Assembly: GCA_002482525.1 (NCBI GenBank)
Contig: DLGC01000011.1
Span: forward strand, 1 to 55,319
Direction of reading: 5' to 3'
Length of the DNA stretch: 55,319 nucleotides
Source: Propionibacteriaceae bacterium UBA7704
GTDB lineage: Bacteria; Actinomycetota; Actinomycetes; Propionibacteriales; Propionibacteriaceae
The notes under the pieces were generated by a model. It had not been told where the DNA came from. It saw nothing but the letters and a program-made list of their open reading frames with translations, and made no database searches. Positions 25,576 through 34,000 of this stretch are shown piece by piece (the stretch's first letter is position 1; the number at the start of each line of letters is the position of its first letter). Position numbers and translations under genes: made by a program.

Positions 25576-26643
25576 CTAGGGTCGAGGCAGTGCCTCGAAA
25601 GCCGCCTGTGCGGCAGCCTGATCGCGCGACTCCCAGGAGCCGAACGGTTCGGGTTCGAATCGCGGACGGGTCTTGCTGCCCGCTCGCTTCCAGACCCCGA
25701 TGACCTCGCCGTTGCGGACGATGGTCCCGCGGAACATGCCATTGTTGCCCGGCACGATCCGCTGCAGGTGCTCTGGCTGCACTGCGAAGCCGCGATCGCT
25801 GTAGCCCAGCATGAACTCATCGAAACCGGGTAGCAGCAACAGTCTGCGGGCCTGACTGCGCTGCTCGGACAGCCGGCGCGGCAGCTCAGGATCCATCAGG
25901 TGATCGGCGCCCGCAGGGCTGTACTCCACGAACTCCGCAGCCACCGCCGCGACGGCCTCGCGTGCCTGGCCGGTGGTGATCGATGCCCAGCGTGAAAGGT
26001 CCGCCGCCGTAGCGGGTCCATGGCTTCGCAGGTAGCGACGGGCCAACTCGGCCAGCGCCTCGGTGGTGTCGAGTCGGCGGGATTGGGGTATCCAGGCTTT
26101 GAAGTCGACTACCAGTTGTTCGCCGTCGGCCATCGGGCCGAGTACCACTGTGGCCTCTTGGCACAGCCGTGCCAGCAGGTGGCCGCCCGCCTGCGGATGA
26201 GTGAGCACACCGGCCTGCTCCCACAATGCGAAAAGCTCGCTGCGGCGCAGTGCCGCGCCTCCGGTGAGTGCGGCAAGGGCGGTATCGCGGGCCCGGTCGA
26301 TCGTCTCGTCGGTGATGCCGAGGTTTCGGCGCCGCTGTGCTGCGCCGGCGATCATGCGTGGCCCGGTGAGGCTGAGAAGCCAACCCACGTCTTTGGCCGG
26401 TACCAGGTGCAGCGTGCCGCGCATCGGCCAGGATCGAACGATGGTGCCGCGATTGAGCGATTCGATGACGGCAGCAGGACTGCGGTCGAGGCTGCGCAGA
26501 GCGACTGACGTGATCGCGCCGGGCAGATCCTGCGCCTGGATCGCGCCGAGATGTTCGACCACGCTGAGCGGGTCTGGCAGGTCCGCGCCGGCCAGTCGGT
26601 GGCCGACTAGGCGAAGCAGGGCCACGTCGCGGGAGCGCGTCAT
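25576..26643 (-). CDS. AlkZ-like winged-helix DNA glycosylase family protein (HTH_42)
   Basis: 355 residues of the winged-helix DNA-binding family that includes the DNA glycosylases AlkZ and YcaQ/AlkX. IQAQ (Gln36, Gln38) lies at the position of the AlkZ catalytic QxQ motif, whereas AlkX has Asp at the second place. Other family parts: SWPMRGTLHLVPAKDVGWLL, RYLRSHGPATAADLSRW and LLPGFDEFMLGYSDR. ATG 26643 begins the homologous region; the open frame upstream overlaps the neighbour gene. Members excise bulky adducts or unhook crosslinks. In producers they guard against their own toxin, but no biosynthetic cluster is visible here, so a housekeeping repair role is likelier. A distinct -10-like CATACT sits six bases upstream. 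Confidence 0.8.
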   Translation of the reverse strand: MTRSRDVALLRLVGHRLAGADLPDPLSVVEHLGAIQAQDLPGAITSVALRSLDRSPAAVIESLNRGTIVRSWPMRGTLHLVPAKDVGWLLSLTGPRMIAGAAQRRRNLGITDETIDRARDTALAALTGGAALRRSELFALWEQAGVLTHPQAGGHLLARLCQEATVVLGPMADGEQLVVDFKAWIPQSRRLDTTEALAELARRYLRSHGPATAADLSRWASITTGQAREAVAAVAAEFVEYSPAGADHLMDPELPRRLSEQRSQARRLLLLPGFDEFMLGYSDRGFAVQPEHLQRIVPGNNGMFRGTIVRNGEVIGVWKRAGSKTRPRFEPEPFGSWESRDQAAAQAAFEALPRP

Positions 26644-26659
26644 AGCTTCAGTATGACGG

Positions 26660-27832
26660 TCACTCGGTATCGCGTCGGCGCCGACCGAACCAGTACCGAA
26701 TCCGCCGGGTGCGCCACCGGACAGCGCGTCGCAGGTGAGCAATGATGCTGCGCTGGGGTCGGTCTGCGGCCTGGTTCAGGATTCCCACGACGGCTGCGGT
26801 GGCGATGTCCACGGGGACCTCGGCCAGTTGCAGCGGGTCGATGGTCTGAGTCGGACGTGATGGCGGCGGTTGGGCCGGCCCGTAGTGGTCCAGATCGCCC
26901 ACGATGCGCACGCCACTGGCGCGCAGTCGTGCGGTAGTGCGTCGGTCTTGCGCCAAGGCCTGCTCCAGCGGTTCGGTGCCCAGCCTGATCCGCGGCTCGT
27001 CGGGTGCCGGCCGACGGTTGAGGAGGTTCACCACCAGACCTCGGGCGATGTAGCGCTGATAGGTGGCCTGCGGGGTGCCGGTGCCGCGCAACTCCTGGGA
27101 GACCGCCGAGACGAGAGCCACCTCCGGAGCGGTCAAGCTGCGATTGGTATGGAATCCCTGCGTGGTCTCGGGTGGGTCAAGGAAGCCGTTGGGCAATGCC
27201 AGCAGTTGTTCGGTCACTCGAGGCAGGGTGTCGCGATGGGCTGGATCGATGATGATGCCGGTCACCGAATCCGGTCCGACGATCGCGGCCCAGCGCTCCA
27301 CGAGCGCGGCATGGTCGAAGTGGCGGGTACGGGATTCGTCGCGGCCGGTTCGCTCCAGGCAGTCCAGCGCCCACTGGTCCAAGGGGCCGGTGTGGCGTCC
27401 GCTCTTGATGAGTTGTTGCCATTCCGAGGGCAGCAGGGAGTGCAACGGCCGCAGCCCGATGAGAACGTGGATGGGTCCATCGAACTGGTCGCACAAGGAG
27501 CGCGCGGCGGCGTCGTCGAGAGTGGCCAGCCGTTCGTAGGAGATCCAGACGCGCGTTGATGGCGCCGCACTGCGGATTTCGTCGAGCAGGTGCTGGCCAT
27601 GCTCAGCATCGGCGCTTTGCCGTTCGGCACGCGACCATCCCCAGCTGAGGCCCGCCAATGCAGAGCAGCCCCAGCGGTGATTGAGCCCGTCTCCGGGGTA
27701 CAACACGCCCTGCTCCAGTAGTGCGTCGCGTCGGACGGCGGCCGTGTGCTGCAGCGCTGTCGTGCCGGTCTTGAACGGCCCGATCTGAAGCAAACGGGTG
27801 CCTGGTGGGATTGCCGACACCAGATCACTCAC
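26660..27832 (-). CDS. Sulfotransferase-like protein
   Basis: 390 residues. The N-terminal LLQIGPFKTGTTALQ matches the 5'-phosphosulfate-binding loop of PAPS-dependent sulfotransferases, and VWISYERLATL with HVLIGLRPLHSLLPSEWQQ resembles the 3'-phosphate-binding strand and helix. The C-terminus is strongly basic. If active it would transfer sulfate from PAPS, the product of cysC-cysD-cysN at the left end of this window. The acceptor is unknown. GTG start with a leaderless-type TACCGT box; it may be cotranscribed with the AlkZ-like gene 16 bases downstream. Confidence 0.65.
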   Translation of the reverse strand: MSDLVSAIPPGTRLLQIGPFKTGTTALQHTAAVRRDALLEQGVLYPGDGLNHRWGCSALAGLSWGWSRAERQSADAEHGQHLLDEIRSAAPSTRVWISYERLATLDDAAARSLCDQFDGPIHVLIGLRPLHSLLPSEWQQLIKSGRHTGPLDQWALDCLERTGRDESRTRHFDHAALVERWAAIVGPDSVTGIIIDPAHRDTLPRVTEQLLALPNGFLDPPETTQGFHTNRSLTAPEVALVSAVSQELRGTGTPQATYQRYIARGLVVNLLNRRPAPDEPRIRLGTEPLEQALAQDRRTTARLRASGVRIVGDLDHYGPAQPPPSRPTQTIDPLQLAEVPVDIATAAVVGILNQAADRPQRSIIAHLRRAVRWRTRRIRYWFGRRRRDTE

Positions 27833-27838
27833 CCGGGC

Positions 27839-27844
27839 ACGGTA
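27839..27844 (-). promoter_or_regulatory. -10 box (TACCGT) of the sulfotransferase-like gene, leaderless spacing
   Basis: TACCGT on the minus strand followed by exactly six bases and the GTG at 27832. Confidence 0.45.
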
Positions 27845-27848
27845 GTCA

Positions 27849-27864
27849 GCTGAGGTTACTCAGC
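27849..27864 (-). terminator. Small hairpin after the capA-like gene
   Basis: GCTGAG, loop GTTA, CTCAGC: a perfect 6-bp stem with tetraloop between the capA-like stop and the sulfotransferase-like start. There is no T-run, so it is a weak terminator at best. Confidence 0.35.
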
Positions 27865-27896
27865 GGTGACCAGTTGCTGAATTCTGGGGGACGCAG

Positions 27897-28988
27897 TCAG
27901 TTCGTGAACCGCCCGGTGTGGGCATTGAGGGCGAAGGTCCTGGTGAAATCCTGACGTGACAGCGAACGCACCAGCCTGAGGCCCCGGTTCTGGCGGTCCA
28001 CGGCAGGCACTCCGGAGACGGCGCCGATGATCACCGAGGTGAACCAACCGCCTTCGATGGTGCCCTTCTTGGTGAGTTCGACGGTGAGGATTCCGGATAC
28101 GCCACCGAGTCCGCGGGTGTTGAAGTTCTTGCCTGCGAAGTTACCCAGCGAATAGGCGATCAGCCGCCCGCGGTATTTCTCGATTCCGCGCAGGACGTGC
28201 GGCCCTGACCCCAGCACGAGGTCGGCTCCGGCTTTGACCACAGCATGCGCAAAGGCGCGTGGATTGCCGCGTCGCTCGCCGTAGGCGTACTCGGCGGTCT
28301 TGGGGGTATGTCGTTTGTCGACTCCCTCGGCGCCCAGGTGGGCGACAACGACGACGACGTCGGCCTTCTTGGCCGCCTGTTTCACCAGGCGCTGGGCGTT
28401 GGCGATGTCGTTGACATTGTTGTTTCGTGAATAGGGCGAGAAGCCGATCAGGGCAACCCGGATGCCTTTGACGCGGCGCACCGTGATCTGTCCGGCCATG
28501 CCGGTGTAGGCGATCTTGTTGGCCTTGAGTTGGGCCTGGGTCTGGGCGAGACCGCGCGCCTTGTAGTCGTAGGTGTGGTTGTTGGCAACGCTCACCGCGT
28601 CGATTCCGGCCCAGGGGAGTGCCTTCGCGTAGGACGGCGGCGCGCGGAAGGTGAAGCACGAGCCGGAGGTAGAGCCGTCGCACTTGGTGGGACGACCCTC
28701 GGTGGCGTAGGTGCCTTCCAAGTTGACGATCATGAGGTCGGGTTGTTGAAGCTGGCGTCGCACCTTTGCGAAGAGGTCGCGGCCGCCATGGCCGGGGTTG
28801 CCGGCCTTCGAACCGGGGGTCATGTCGCCAGCCCAGCCGATGGTGATCGACGTGGTGCTCGCCTGCGCCGGTGATTCCGGTTCGGCGGCGCCGGCAGGAA
28901 CAATGGGGAGCAAACTCGTTGAAACTGCGACTAATGCACTCAATGCCGCCATAAACGGCACGCCGTGCTGCGGAACCTTTGGTGCCAC
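27897..28988 (-). CDS. Exported CapA-like metallophosphoesterase-fold protein
   Basis: 363 residues from a GTG with a GGGAGG ribosome site 7 bases upstream; 44 extra in-frame codons upstream are ignored. Signal peptide with hydrophobic stretch FMAALSALVAVSTSLLPIV and likely cleavage at AGA/AEP. CapA domain (PGA_cap): GWAGDMTPG, NLEGTY, SVANNHTYDY, VVVAHLGAEGVD and GSGPHVLRGIEKY, the metal-site motifs of the calcineurin-like fold. Family members are tied to poly-gamma-glutamate or other envelope polymers. No capBC genes are nearby, so the substrate is open. Confidence 0.82.
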   Translation of the reverse strand: MAPKVPQHGVPFMAALSALVAVSTSLLPIVPAGAAEPESPAQASTTSITIGWAGDMTPGSKAGNPGHGGRDLFAKVRRQLQQPDLMIVNLEGTYATEGRPTKCDGSTSGSCFTFRAPPSYAKALPWAGIDAVSVANNHTYDYKARGLAQTQAQLKANKIAYTGMAGQITVRRVKGIRVALIGFSPYSRNNNVNDIANAQRLVKQAAKKADVVVVVAHLGAEGVDKRHTPKTAEYAYGERRGNPRAFAHAVVKAGADLVLGSGPHVLRGIEKYRGRLIAYSLGNFAGKNFNTRGLGGVSGILTVELTKKGTIEGGWFTSVIIGAVSGVPAVDRQNRGLRLVRSLSRQDFTRTFALNAHTGRFTN

Positions 28989-29083
28989 GGGTTCCCTCCC
29001 CTCTCCGGCTGGGAGCTTAGTGGGAGGCGTCCAGCGTTGGCTGAGATTTCGGTGATATCGGCGAATGCTGCCACTATTGCCCG

Positions 29084-29860
29084 GTGAATGTGGTCGCTCA
29101 AGCCGCCTTTTTGGTGGCATTTCCGGTCGTCGCTGCGGTTCTGGGGTCGGTGATCGCCTTGGTGCGTCCGCCCGGTCCGCGCATCGTGTCAGGCATTCAG
29201 CATTTCGCCGCGGGGGTGGTGATGGCTGCCTTGGTCGGTGAGATCATGCCCGAACTGCAGGCCGAACATCAGCTGATCTGGGCCATTGCGGGATTCGCAG
29301 CTGGTGCTTTGTTGGTGCTTGCCTTGGGGGCCTACGGACGCAGGACCGAGGAAGCCGCCGAAGCCCATCGCGAAGCCGCGCACGGGTTGCGGGTCAAGAC
29401 CATCACCAAAGCGGCCACCGCAGCACTGCCCATCGGCATGCTTTCGGCGATGGCCATCGACTTGCTGCTCGACGGCGTACTCATCGGCGTGGGCGCCCAG
29501 CTGGGCTTTGCCCAGGCCTTGGTGCTGACCATTGCGCTGACTTTGGAGATCCTGTTTCTGGGACTGTCGCTCATGGGTGAGCTGACCGATGCCGGTCTGA
29601 GCAAGGTGCGCGCGGGCTTGGTCGCTCTCGGTCTCGGGCTGGTGACCGCAGTCGGTGCGGTCGGCGGGGCAGCGCTGTTGCAGGGCGCCGGCGACCAGGT
29701 CATGTCGGCGGTGCTGGCCTTCGGTGCGGCCGCCTTGCTGTACCTGGTGGTGGAGGAACTGCTCGTCGAGGCCCACGAGGAGAAGGAATCGGTCGCCCTG
29801 GGAGCGATGTTCTTCCTGGGTTTCCTGGCCATCTACGTTCTGGGTGCCCTCGCAGCGTAG
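29084..29860 (+). CDS. ZIP family metal transporter
   Basis: 258 residues with about eight membrane helices. HFAAGVVMAALVGEIMPEL is the metal-site helix of the ZIP family, and AIDLLLDGVLIG is the equivalent of the second metal helix (HNxxDG in others), with the first His absent. A charged loop with several His, Glu and Arg residues lies between. Likely imports a divalent cation; the ion is not predictable. GTG start. Divergent from the capA-like gene. Confidence 0.78.
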   Translation: MNVVAQAAFLVAFPVVAAVLGSVIALVRPPGPRIVSGIQHFAAGVVMAALVGEIMPELQAEHQLIWAIAGFAAGALLVLALGAYGRRTEEAAEAHREAAHGLRVKTITKAATAALPIGMLSAMAIDLLLDGVLIGVGAQLGFAQALVLTIALTLEILFLGLSLMGELTDAGLSKVRAGLVALGLGLVTAVGAVGGAALLQGAGDQVMSAVLAFGAAALLYLVVEELLVEAHEEKESVALGAMFFLGFLAIYVLGALAA

Positions 29861-29865
29861 TCGGC

Positions 29866-29973
29866 ATGGATGACAGGCAGCGCACCTCGATCAGCGCATT
29901 CCTTGACCTGATCCTTCGCCATAGTCCCCAGACGGTGGGTTTCAGCCTCGACTCCCACGGCTGGGTCGACTGA
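29866..29973 (+). pseudogene. N-terminal remnant of RNA 2'-phosphotransferase (kptA/tpt1)
   Basis: A 35-codon reading frame, ATG to TGA. ISAFLDLILRHSPQTVGFSL then DSHGWVD matches the very beginning of KptA/Tpt1 enzymes (pattern LSKFLSxxLRHxPExxGLxLDxxGW). Full enzymes are about 180 residues; here a stop follows the GWVD motif. The next bases in all frames do not continue the family, so the catalytic part is deleted. It starts 5 bases after the ZIP gene. KptA removes 2'-phosphates from RNA with NAD. Either a stump left by deletion or, less likely, a retained small ORF. Confidence 0.7.
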
Positions 29974-30035
29974 GGTCGTAACACTCTCGTCGGCTGGGCC
30001 GAGTAGCGTTGGTGAGGGAGCTTAGGGGGTTAGCG

Positions 30036-31019
30036 GTGAAGCGAACCATCAACGCAGTGGCCGTGATCGTCGCGCTGGGTCTACTCGTGACCGGGTGCAC
30101 CAATGCTGCGGCGACCCCAGCTACGACACTCAGTCCGGTGGCCGCGCAGTCTGCGACAGCCGTTCAACCCGCGACGGCTGGGGCGTCGTTGCGCTTCGCC
30201 GTGATCGGCGATTACGGAATGGGTAACCGGAATGCTGCGAGGGTGGCCAAGCTGGTGCGTTCCTGGAAACCGTCGTTCATCATCGCCACCGGCGACGACT
30301 ATTACGCACCGGCCGGTGGCACCGGCAGTACCCGCTATGACCGCTCCACCGGTGCCTTCTACTGTGCCTGGCTGGCCGACGTCTCCACTCGCGGCAGCCA
30401 CTGCCGCCCCGGCGAGGCGACGGTGAACGCCTTCTTCCCAGCATTGGGCAATCACGATTACAGCGATGCCCGGCCCGGGCCGTCTACCTACCTGCGCTAC
30501 TTCCGGCTACCGGGACGAGGTATCGCCAATAGCTCGGGCAATGAGCGCTACTACGACTTCGTGCAGGGACCGGTCCACTTTTTCGTCCTCAACTCCAACT
30601 CCCGAGAGCGTGACGGCATCAGTCGCACCTCGGCTCAGGCGCGGTGGCTGAAGAAGCAGTTGGCGGCCTCCACGTCGCCGTGGAATGTCGTCTACGACCA
30701 TCACCCGCCCTACTCCTCGGACCGCACTCACGGCTCCACGGCCATCATGCGCTGGCCGTTCGCGAAGTGGGGTGCCGACGTGGTGCTGTCGGGCCATTCC
30801 CACACCTACGAGCGCATCAAGCGTCGCGGAGTGGTGTATTTCGTCAACGGCCTCGGGGGTGCGGCTCGCTACCGGTTCGGCAAACCGGTCGCCGGCAGTG
30901 CAGTCCGCTATCGCGCGAACTGGGGGGCCCAGCAGGTGACTGCCACAGCCGACAGGCTGAGCTTCGCGTTCTACTCCATAGCCGGCAAGCGCATCGACCG
31001 CTACACGCTGACCCGCTGA
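30036..31019 (+). CDS. Lipoprotein metallophosphoesterase (purple acid phosphatase-like)
   Basis: 327 residues from a GTG with AGGGGG six bases upstream. Lipoprotein signal: hydrophobic INAVAVIVALGLLVTGC with Cys21 as the lipidated residue, then an Ala/Thr-rich linker. Calcineurin-like domain with the full metal set: FAVIGDYGMG, ATGDDYY, ALGNHDY, VVYDHHPPYSS and LSGHSHTYER. This places it near purple acid or alkaline phosphatases acting outside the cell. A TAGCGT box at 30004-30009 is a plausible -10. Convergent with purL, 6 bases between stops. Confidence 0.88.
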   Translation: MKRTINAVAVIVALGLLVTGCTNAAATPATTLSPVAAQSATAVQPATAGASLRFAVIGDYGMGNRNAARVAKLVRSWKPSFIIATGDDYYAPAGGTGSTRYDRSTGAFYCAWLADVSTRGSHCRPGEATVNAFFPALGNHDYSDARPGPSTYLRYFRLPGRGIANSSGNERYYDFVQGPVHFFVLNSNSRERDGISRTSAQARWLKKQLAASTSPWNVVYDHHPPYSSDRTHGSTAIMRWPFAKWGADVVLSGHSHTYERIKRRGVVYFVNGLGGAARYRFGKPVAGSAVRYRANWGAQQVTATADRLSFAFYSIAGKRIDRYTLTR

Positions 31020-31025
31020 GTAGGG

Positions 31026-34000
31026 CTAATCGACCCAGACTCGGGCATTGCGGAACATCCGCTGCCAGGGGCTTTCCTGACCGACCGGTGCAGGCGTCCA
31101 GGAGAGCTGGGCATTGCGAGCTACCCGTTCGGGGTGCGGCATCATCGCGGTGAAGCGGCCATCGGTGGTGGTGACCGCCGTGAGGCCGTCCGGGGAACCG
31201 TTGGGGTTGGCCGGATAGGTCGTGGCCGGATTGCCGAAGGCGTCGATGAAACGCCCCGCCCGCACCACGGACGCCACGTCGCCGCGCACCGAGAAGTCGG
31301 CCAGACCCTCGCCGTGAGCGACGGCGACCGGCAGCTTGCTGCCGGCCATGCCGGCGAAGAACAGCGAGGGTGAATCCAGAATCTCAACCTGGGACAGCCG
31401 GCCCTCGAACTGCTCGGAGCGGTTACGGGTGAACACGGGCCAGGCCTCGGCTCCGGGAATGATGTCGGCCACCGCGGCGAACATCTGGCAGCCATTGCAG
31501 ATTCCCAAACCGAAGGTGTCGGGGCGGGCGAAGAATGCGGCGAATGCCTCGGTCAATGCCGGATTGAACAGAATCGACCGTGCCCAGCCCTCACCGGCAC
31601 CCAGAGTGTCTCCGTAGGAGAAGCCGCCCCCGGCCACCAAGCCGATGGCGTCGCCGAGATCGAAGCGTCCGTTCTGCAGATCGGTCATGTGGACGTCGTA
31701 GGAATCGAATCCGGCCGCAGCGAAGGCATAGGCGGTCTCCACGTGGCTGTTCACGCCCTGTTCGCGCAGGATCGCCACGACCGGCCGCGCCCCGGTATTG
31801 AGGAACGGCGCCGCGATGTCGTCGGTGGGGTCATAGGTCGGCTCGGTGACGAGTCCGGGGGTGTCTGCTCCGAACGCTGCATGCTCTTCGTCGGCGCACT
31901 CCGGGTTGTCGCGCAGCTTGGCCATGCGCCAGGAGACCTCATCCCAGGCCTGGGCCAGGTCGCGGAGATCTTCGTTCAGCAGCTCCGTGCCGGCTGCGGT
32001 GCGGACGTGGACGCGCCGGTCGGGCGTGCTGAGACCAACGACCGAGGTGAGCTCGGCCAGTCCGTGATCGGCCAGTACCTGCACCACTTCGGCCTCGTTC
32101 TGGGGATGAACCGCGAGCAGGACACCCAGCTCTTCGCTGAACAACGCCGCCACGTCGTCAACTTCGAGCTCGAGCCCGGTGCCCCCGGCGAAGGCCATTT
32201 CGCATGCGGCCGCCCACAACCCGCCGTCGGAGCGGTCGTGATAGGCGCTGACTCGGCCATCGCGTAACTCGGCTAGGGCGGCGGCGAGATTGACCAGCCG
32301 CGCCGGATCATCCAGATTGGGCACCTCATCGCCGAACTGGTTGGTCACCTGGGCCAGCATGGAGCCGCCGAGCCGGTTCCTGCCCGCTCCCAGATCGACA
32401 AGGATCAACACCGAGCCGGACGGCAGCTGTGGCGTCCAGGTGCCCTCGACCGAATCCAGCGAGGCGAACGCCGAGACCACCAGGGAGACCGGCGAGGTGA
32501 CCTGTTTCTCCTCGCCATCCTCGGCGGTCCACCGAGTGCGCATCGACAGGGAATCCTTGCCCACCGGAATTGAGATGCCCAGTGCCGGGCATAGCTCCAT
32601 TCCCACGGCGTGCACGGTGTCGTACAAGGCGGCGTCCTCACCGGGCTCGCCGCAGGCGGCCATCCAGTTCGCCGAGAGCTTCACTCGACTCAACTCCACC
32701 GGTGCTGCCAGCAGGTTGGTGAGCGCCTCGCCAACAGCCATCCGTCCCGAAGCCGGGGCGTTGACTGCAGCCAGCGGCATGCGTTCCCCCGACGCCATGG
32801 CCTGCCCGGCCAGGCCGGTGAAGTCACTGAGGGTGACGGCCACATCGGCTACCGGTACCTGCCACGGTCCGACCATCTGATCACGGTGATTCAGCCCGCC
32901 CACCGACCGGTCGCCGATGGTGATCAGGAAACGCTTGGATGCGACGCTGGGGTGCCGCAGGATCGCATAGGCGGCCTCGCGCACCTTCAGATCGCCCAGG
33001 TCGAGCGGCTCGCTGGTCCAGGTGACGTGCTCGACATCGCGGCACATTTTCGGCGGCTTTCCCAGCAGCACGTTCATCGGCATGTCGATGGGACGGTCGT
33101 CGTCAGGGGAGTCCGCCGGCCCGGGGGCGAGGACCAGCTGGCCGTCGTCGCGGGCCACGCCGACCACGGCGAAGGGGCAGCGCTCCCGCTCGCACAGCGC
33201 GGCGAACCGCTCCAAGGATTCCGGCGCGATGGCCAGGACGTAGCGCTCCTGGCTCTCGTTACACCAGATCTCCTTCGGTGCCATGCCGGATTCCTCCAGC
33301 GGCACCGCCGAAATGTCGAAGCGGGCACCCATGCCGGCGTCGTCGACCAGCTCGGGAAAGGCATTGCTCAGCCCGCCCGCGCCGACATCGTGGATGGCCA
33401 GGATGGGGTTATCGGAGCCGAGGTTCCAGCAGTGGTTGATGACTTCCTGGCCTCGGCGCTGGATCTCGGGGTTGCCGCGCTGCACCGAATCGAAATCCAG
33501 CTCTGCGGCATTGGCCCCCGCCGCCATCGAGGACGCCGCGCCCCCACCCATACCGATCCGCATTCCTGGTCCGCCGAGTTGAATCAGCAGCGACCCGGCT
33601 GGATAGCGGATCTTGTGAGTCTGGGAGTCGCTGATCGCGCCCAGGCCGCCGGCGCTCATGATCGGCTTGTGGTAGCCGCGACGAACGCCGGCCACGGTCT
33701 GTTCGAAGACCCGGAAGAAGCCGCCCAGGCCGGGGCGACCGAACTCGTTGTTGAATGCTGCCGCGCCCAGTGGCCCAGTGGTCATGATCTCCTGGGCTGA
33801 AGCGATGTGGGCCGGGGCGCCGTAGTCGTCGGCTTCCCACGGCTCCGCGGTGCCGGGCAGGTGCAGATTGGACACCGCGAAGCCGGTCAGACCTGCCTTG
33901 GGCTGGGAGCCCCGTCCGGTCGCACCCTCGTCGCGGATCTCACCGCCGGAGCCGGTAGCAGCGCCCGGGAAGGGACTGATGGCCGTGGGATGGTTGTGGG

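Noticed and set aside
25640..25665. GGTTCGGGTTCGAATCGC, resembling a tRNA T-arm
   Set aside because: It lies inside the AlkZ-like coding region, and no acceptor, D or anticodon arms can be folded around it.
25540..28990. Possible biosynthetic or capsule island (AlkZ-like, sulfotransferase, CapA-like)
   Set aside because: There are no synthases, glycosyltransferases, capBC or exporters, and spacing and promoters suggest independent genes.
32610..33800. 396-codon open frame on the plus strand
   Set aside because: Antisense shadow of purL in GC-rich DNA, with no recognisable domain and Gly/Arg/His-rich composition. The same applies to 50145-51302 over the ABC-F gene.
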